The position numbers and the translations under genes are program-made. A stretch of 53,429 bases of DNA. Origin: Nonomuraea sediminis. Its GTDB lineage: Bacteria; Actinomycetota; Actinomycetes; Streptosporangiales; Streptosporangiaceae. Positions 50,369-53,429 of this stretch are shown here, in pieces (positions within the stretch are counted from its first letter, which is position 1; each line of letters starts with the position of its first letter). The notes beneath the pieces were generated by a model, which searched no databases, was not told where the DNA came from, and was given only the letters and a program-made list of their open reading frames with translations. The stretch spans positions 1 to 53,429 of the forward strand of contig NZ_JAHDTI010000025.1 in the NCBI RefSeq assembly GCF_018531495.1, in the 5' to 3' direction.

Positions 50369-51106
50369 TCAGGCACGACCGAGGACGCAGAACTCGTTGC
50401 CCTCCGGGTCGGCGAGGACGACCCACGGGACGTCTCCCTGGCCCACATCGGCCAGCCTCGCGCCGAGGGCCTGCAGCCGGGCCACCTCCGCCGCTTGATC
50501 GTCACCGCGGTACGGCAGCAGGTCGAGATGGACGCGGTTCCACACGGTCGGCACGCCGGGCGTGCGGAGGAACTCCAGATACGGCCCGACCCCCTTGGCG
50601 GAGCGCAGCGTCGCGTGATCGTCGCTCACCTCGTGCAGGGTCCAGTCCATCGCCTCGCCCCAGAACCGGGCCATGACCCGCGGGTCCGCGCAGTCGACCA
50701 CCACCGCGGCGATCGGCCCGGTGTCCCGGTAGATCTCCCGAGGCTCCAGCACGCAGAACACGTTGCCCTCCGGATCGGCCAGAACCGTCCACGGGACGTC
50801 GCCCTGGCCCACATCGGCGGGCGTCGCACCGAGCTCCTTCAGACGCGCGACCAACTCCGCCTGATGGGCCGCAGAGGTGGCGGCGAGATCGAGGTGCACG
50901 CGGTACTTCACCGTTTCGGGGTCCGGGACGGCGACGACATCGACGCAGACGGCGGAGGGGTCCGGCCACACGAAACCTACGGGTTTAACGCTGGTCACAC
51001 CGGGTCCCTCGCTGGAAACACCCCAGCCGAGCGCCTCCGCCCAGAACCGGCCCAGCGCCGAGTCATCTCGAGCCTTGAAATTCACCTGAAGAAGTTGCAG
51101 CGCCAT
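50369..51106 (-). CDS. Two-domain VOC (glyoxalase/bleomycin-resistance) family protein
   Basis: A 245-residue protein built of two VOC repeats. Repeat 1: LQLLQVNFKARDDSALGRFW...VHLDLAAT...VLADPEGNVFCVL. Repeat 2: GPIAAVVVDCADPRVMARFW...VHLDLLPY...VLADPEGNEFCVL. The D-P-E-G-N-x-F-C motif and VHLDL strands mark metal-site or ligand residues. Such proteins act as dioxygenase-like enzymes, isomerases or drug-binding resistance proteins; this one cannot be assigned. It is intact and stands alone. Confidence 0.85.
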   Translation of the reverse strand: MALQLLQVNFKARDDSALGRFWAEALGWGVSSEGPGVTSVKPVGFVWPDPSAVCVDVVAVPDPETVKYRVHLDLAATSAAHQAELVARLKELGATPADVGQGDVPWTVLADPEGNVFCVLEPREIYRDTGPIAAVVVDCADPRVMARFWGEAMDWTLHEVSDDHATLRSAKGVGPYLEFLRTPGVPTVWNRVHLDLLPYRGDDQAAEVARLQALGARLADVGQGDVPWVVLADPEGNEFCVLGRA

Positions 51107-51426
51107 GCCCCAAAACTATGCCCACCGGATGAAGCAGGATGAATCACGCATCCGGTAAGCAACACGACGACAGGCTTACCGCGGGTCGCGGACGAACGCC
51201 AGGAAGGCCTTCCCGTAGTCGGTCGTCACTGCCTGCCAGGATGCCGAGCGGGGAGAACTACGGTGAGCGACTGACAAGACTTGACGCCGACCACTGTCGC
51301 CCTCCTGATGCTCAACAGACTTTGCGGATTCCGGACTTACCTTGCGGAGTCCGCTGCCACTCTGCGCCGATGAGTTGTGAGAGGCCGGGTGGTCTAACTC
51401 CTGAGGACAACGTTCAGGAGGTCTCA
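51107..51426. other. Intergenic stretch
   Basis: No gene is recognised. On the minus strand near 51176-51240 a frame ends ASWQAVTTDYGKAFLAFVRD with a stop, which looks like a short protein tail but has no body. The last 20 bases contain the AGGAGG site of the reductase gene. Confidence 0.3.
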
Positions 51427-51996
51427 ATGGGTGCCGTGGTGCTGTGCAAGAGCATGTCATTGGACGGCTTCGTCGCCGGTCCAGACATCGGTGCGGAGCA
51501 TCCCATGGGTAAGGGCGGCATGCGACTGCACGAGTGGATGTTCACCGACCAGCCCGACCCGCGAGACAAGGAGGTCCTCGCTACGATGTCCGCTTCAGTC
51601 GGCGCGGTCGTGGTCGGCAGGCGCACGTTCGACGTCGGCCTCCCGCACTGGCAGGACACCCCTTATCCGGCACCGACATTCGTGCTCACCCACCAGACCC
51701 GCGACGAACTCGTCATGAAAAGCGCGACGTTCACCTTCATCACCGACGGCATCGAGGCCGCCCTGAAGGCCGCGCAGGACGCGGCCGGAGACAAAGACGT
51801 GATCGTGATGGGTGCCCAGACAGGACGGCAGTTCCTGCGTGGCGGACTGCTGGATGAGTTGCTGATCAACCTGGTGCCGGTCGTGCTGGGCTCTGGAAGC
51901 CGGCTGCTGGAAGACCTTGGCCACATCGAGTTCATGCGCACGCAGGTGGTCGCCTCCGACGCGGTCACGCACCTGCGGTTCCGGGTCGTGAAGTAA
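51427..51996 (+). CDS. Dihydrofolate-reductase-family protein
   Basis: A 189-residue protein of the RibD C-terminal/DHFR-like family: VVLCKSMSLDGFVAGPD at the N-terminus, VGRRTFDVGLPHW (nucleotide-binding R-x-T-F), FVLTHQTRDEL, KDVIVMGAQTGRQFLRGGLL, DELLINLVPVVLGSGSRLL and LRFRVVK. Relatives reduce pterin- or flavin-like substrates with NADPH; most are uncharacterised and unlike housekeeping DHFR. ATG at 51427 has CAGGAGG seven bases upstream. Confidence 0.87.
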   Translation: MGAVVLCKSMSLDGFVAGPDIGAEHPMGKGGMRLHEWMFTDQPDPRDKEVLATMSASVGAVVVGRRTFDVGLPHWQDTPYPAPTFVLTHQTRDELVMKSATFTFITDGIEAALKAAQDAAGDKDVIVMGAQTGRQFLRGGLLDELLINLVPVVLGSGSRLLEDLGHIEFMRTQVVASDAVTHLRFRVVK

Positions 51997-52071
51997 CGGC
52001 CTACGGCACGGAGCATGCGGGGAGCGGACACTCGGCCCACGCCCCCGAAAGTGCAGCCCTGAGGAGCCGCG

Positions 52072-52239
52072 GTGCGGATCGTCTACTCTCGCGTCTCCAC
52101 CGCCACCCAGTCCCTGCTCCGGCATACCCGACGCGCAAGCACTACACGCTCCGCGAGATGCCCCCGGCGACATGGGCTGACCTCCGAAGTCAAGAACGCC
52201 TGGAGCGGCTATGCCCCAGGCAATGACCACCGTGAGTGA
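52072..52239 (+). pseudogene. Serine-resolvase N-terminal fragment
   Basis: GTG at 52072 after GAGGAG opens MRIVYSRVSTATQSLLRHTR. The R-I-V-Y-x-R-V-S-T-x-x-Q start, with the catalytic serine in RVST, is that of small serine recombinases. After about 15 residues the sequence loses all resemblance and stops at 52239. It is likely the stump of a resolvase from a lost transposon. Confidence 0.5.
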
Positions 52240-52509
52240 TAACTGACAGCCTCAGAAGCACCATCGAATAGGCGACACCTGATTATGCGAGGTCGCCGGA
52301 GCCCGCACCCCGCAGCCGATCGCGATGCGGCACGGGCTCGCCGGGAGCATGGCGTAGTCGACCAGGCCTCCCGGGCGGCGCGGGCGGTCCGGCCCCCTTC
52401 TTCCGAAGGTGGCCTGAACCGCCAGGTAGCGGAGCGTGACCATTTCCGGAACCATCCGGTTGGTGTATGGCCTGCGGGGGGCTATACGCGCCGAAATCTC
52501 CGGCTCTGG

Positions 52510-52695
52510 TCATGCTCCGAGGATCGCTGTGGCCTGCTTTTCGTAGTACTCGCCTGTGGCGGCCCTGCGCAGGATCTTGGCTTCGGCGCCGAAGATCTTC
52601 AGCATGGAGTCGTTTGCGGCTGCCACCAGCGCCAGGTATTCGGCATCGTCGAGCGTGACGTCGTCGAGGAGGCTTGTTGTTGATTCCTCATGCAC
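52510..52695 (-). CDS. Small hypothetical protein
   Basis: A 61-residue frame (MHEESTTSLLDDVTLDDAEY, LALVAAANDSMLKIFGAEAK) ending KQATAILGA. Acidic start, balanced composition and helical periodicity make it a credible gene, but no family is recognised and the start has only a weak ribosome-binding site. Its start overlaps the end of the TetR-like fragment. Confidence 0.45.
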   Translation of the reverse strand: MHEESTTSLLDDVTLDDAEYLALVAAANDSMLKIFGAEAKILRRAATGEYYEKQATAILGA

Positions 52696-53140
52696 GCTGT
52701 GCGCTGCCTCTATTTCGATATGGCGCTGTCCGAAGTAGCGGAATCCTTTCTACTACGCCGGCTCGGCGTAGATAGGCGACCACCTGGGGAAGCACGACCT
52801 CGGCGTGCACCTCGTACAGCTCGATCAGCGCGAGCCTCTGATAGTCCGACGTCGCCGACAGCACGTCGGCCATCAGTTCGACGCATAGCCGAAGATCCTC
52901 CAGGAGGTTGGGCAGCGGGCGCAGCACCCGGGCCAGGAGTAGGGCGAAGTCGCCGCTGGTGAGGTTGGGGCGTACGGTGCCCTCGGCCTGGGCACGGCTC
53001 CACATCCGATCCAGGGCCTGCATCAGCGGACGGCGCAGCCGGACGTTCTCCCGGTCGGTGCGCAGGCCGCGGCGCCGTACAGCGGTCTCGCGATGCGTCA
53101 GCGTCGAGACGGACCAGCTTCGGGACCACACCACCTGGTC
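52688..53140 (-). pseudogene. TetR-family C-terminal fragment
   Basis: The minus strand reads RPLMQALDRMWSRAQAEGTV and RPNLTSGDFALLLARVLRPL, the last helices of many TetR regulators (R-A-Q-x-x-G-x-x-R-x-D-x-x). No HTH is encoded upstream. After PLPN the frame continues with LRLCVELMADVLSATSDYQR and EVHAEVVLPQVVAYLRRAGV, which looks like a piece of a different helical protein joined in frame. The fused reading ends at 52688. Confidence 0.4.
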
Positions 53141-53171
53141 GCCCGCGCGACCAGGTGATTGATCCCTGAGC

Positions 53172-53429
53172 TCAGTTGAGCGCGTAAACCCAGGCAGTGC
53201 GCCCGGACCGCAGCGGTACCTCGACGCGGCGGTATGCATCCACCTCGTAGTCATCGGCCTGGGCCAACTGGTCATCGGTGAGTGTGAAGACGGTGCCGAT
53301 CACCTCTGCCTCAGGGCTGTTGTCGGTAATGAGAGCAGGGTGGATCGCTGATCCGCTGAGCTCGATCACGTGAGGGTCCTCAATGATGACCTCGCCGAGA
53401 CGGTGGCCGACGACGGCGTCGGCCACGCC
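53172..53429 (-). CDS. Gamma-glutamylcyclotransferase-like (AIG2 family) protein, 5' partial
   Basis: The C-terminal ~85 residues are present: ADAVVGHRLGEVIIEDPHVI, SGSAIHPALITDNSPEAEVI, GTVFTLTDDQLAQADDYEVD and AYRRVEVPLRSGRTAWVYAL. The G-T-V-F-x-L-T-x-x-x-L-x-x-x-D-x-Y-E motif contains the family's catalytic glutamate (in YEVDAYRR) and the usual ending with a W-V-Y strand. The N-terminal Y-G-T-L-x-x-G part lies beyond the window's right edge. GGCT-type enzymes release 5-oxoproline from gamma-glutamyl amines or act in related chemistry. Confidence 0.82.
   Translation of the reverse strand, partial: GVADAVVGHRLGEVIIEDPHVIELSGSAIHPALITDNSPEAEVIGTVFTLTDDQLAQADDYEVDAYRRVEVPLRSGRTAWVYALN

Noticed and set aside
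1..53429. CRISPR arrays, tRNA, rRNA, riboswitches
   Set aside because: No regularly spaced short repeats, cloverleaf with CCA-end pattern, rRNA core sequence or recognised riboswitch was seen. Structure-based RNA searches could not be run, so unusual ncRNAs are not excluded.

Overview
The window is GC-rich actinobacterial DNA. Third codon positions are almost all G or C, GTG starts are common, and the families present (ROK-controlled sugar ABC operon without its own ATPase, mycothiol-type maleylpyruvate isomerase, actinobacterial Tn3 and integrase-core insertion sequences, many TetR regulators) fit a filamentous genus of the Streptosporangiales or Streptomycetales. No rRNA, tRNA or CRISPR array was found. 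The mix of intact enzyme/regulator modules with many gene fragments and dead transposons looks like an accessory region, perhaps a chromosome arm or an old integration hot spot.

Layout. 1-2229: the end of a very large secreted protein fusing M4 and M28 metallopeptidase domains, Ig-like repeats and a P-domain. 2230-3425: a graveyard of gene fragments (two LuxR tails, an IS1182 tail, a MazG-like tail, a frameshifted hypothetical gene). 3428-4699: a secreted esterase. 4.8-10.3 kb: more fragments plus two dead Tn3 transposases, one shrunk in frame to 175 codons, two Tn3-type terminal repeats, and an intact MDMPI-type enzyme. 10.5-12.5 kb: TetR plus a divergent alpha/beta hydrolase flanked by tiny ATGA-coupled ORFs. 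12.6-18.9 kb: a shortened SCO6745-like protein, small hypotheticals, DUF2809, and a large tyrosine recombinase broken by one frameshift and one amber codon, followed by MurA and IS3 fragments. 18.9-23.9 kb: a lipoprotein, a 695-residue beta-solenoid membrane protein, a dead IS copy and a PH-like protein.

24.0-33.3 kb holds three regulator/enzyme modules, each with palindromic operator candidates: MarR with a DoxX-LUD-MFS efflux operon, TetR with an NAD-dependent epimerase, and TetR with an FAD monooxygenase. A comparable TetR/hydrolase module lies at 10.5-12.4 kb and a WYL/oxidoreductase/AlkZ-like module at 47.1-50.3 kb.

33.6-43.8 kb is the best preserved functional unit: a ROK repressor divergent from GH20 hexosaminidase, secreted PLD-family protein, sugar-binding lipoprotein, two permeases and a secreted 5'-nucleotidase/phosphodiesterase. 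It probably imports an amino-sugar oligomer and splits it in the cytosol, with two secreted phosphoesterases freeing substrate outside.

43.87-47.03 kb: two direct copies of one IS with 33-bp terminal inverted repeats flank a lower-GC gene whose product resembles the rhodococcal VapA fold, a composite-transposon-like arrangement. The right end (47.1-53.4 kb) has the WYL module, a two-domain VOC protein, a DHFR-family reductase, small or broken genes and the end of a gamma-glutamylcyclotransferase-like gene.

All identifications come from reading the translations by eye. No database search was run.
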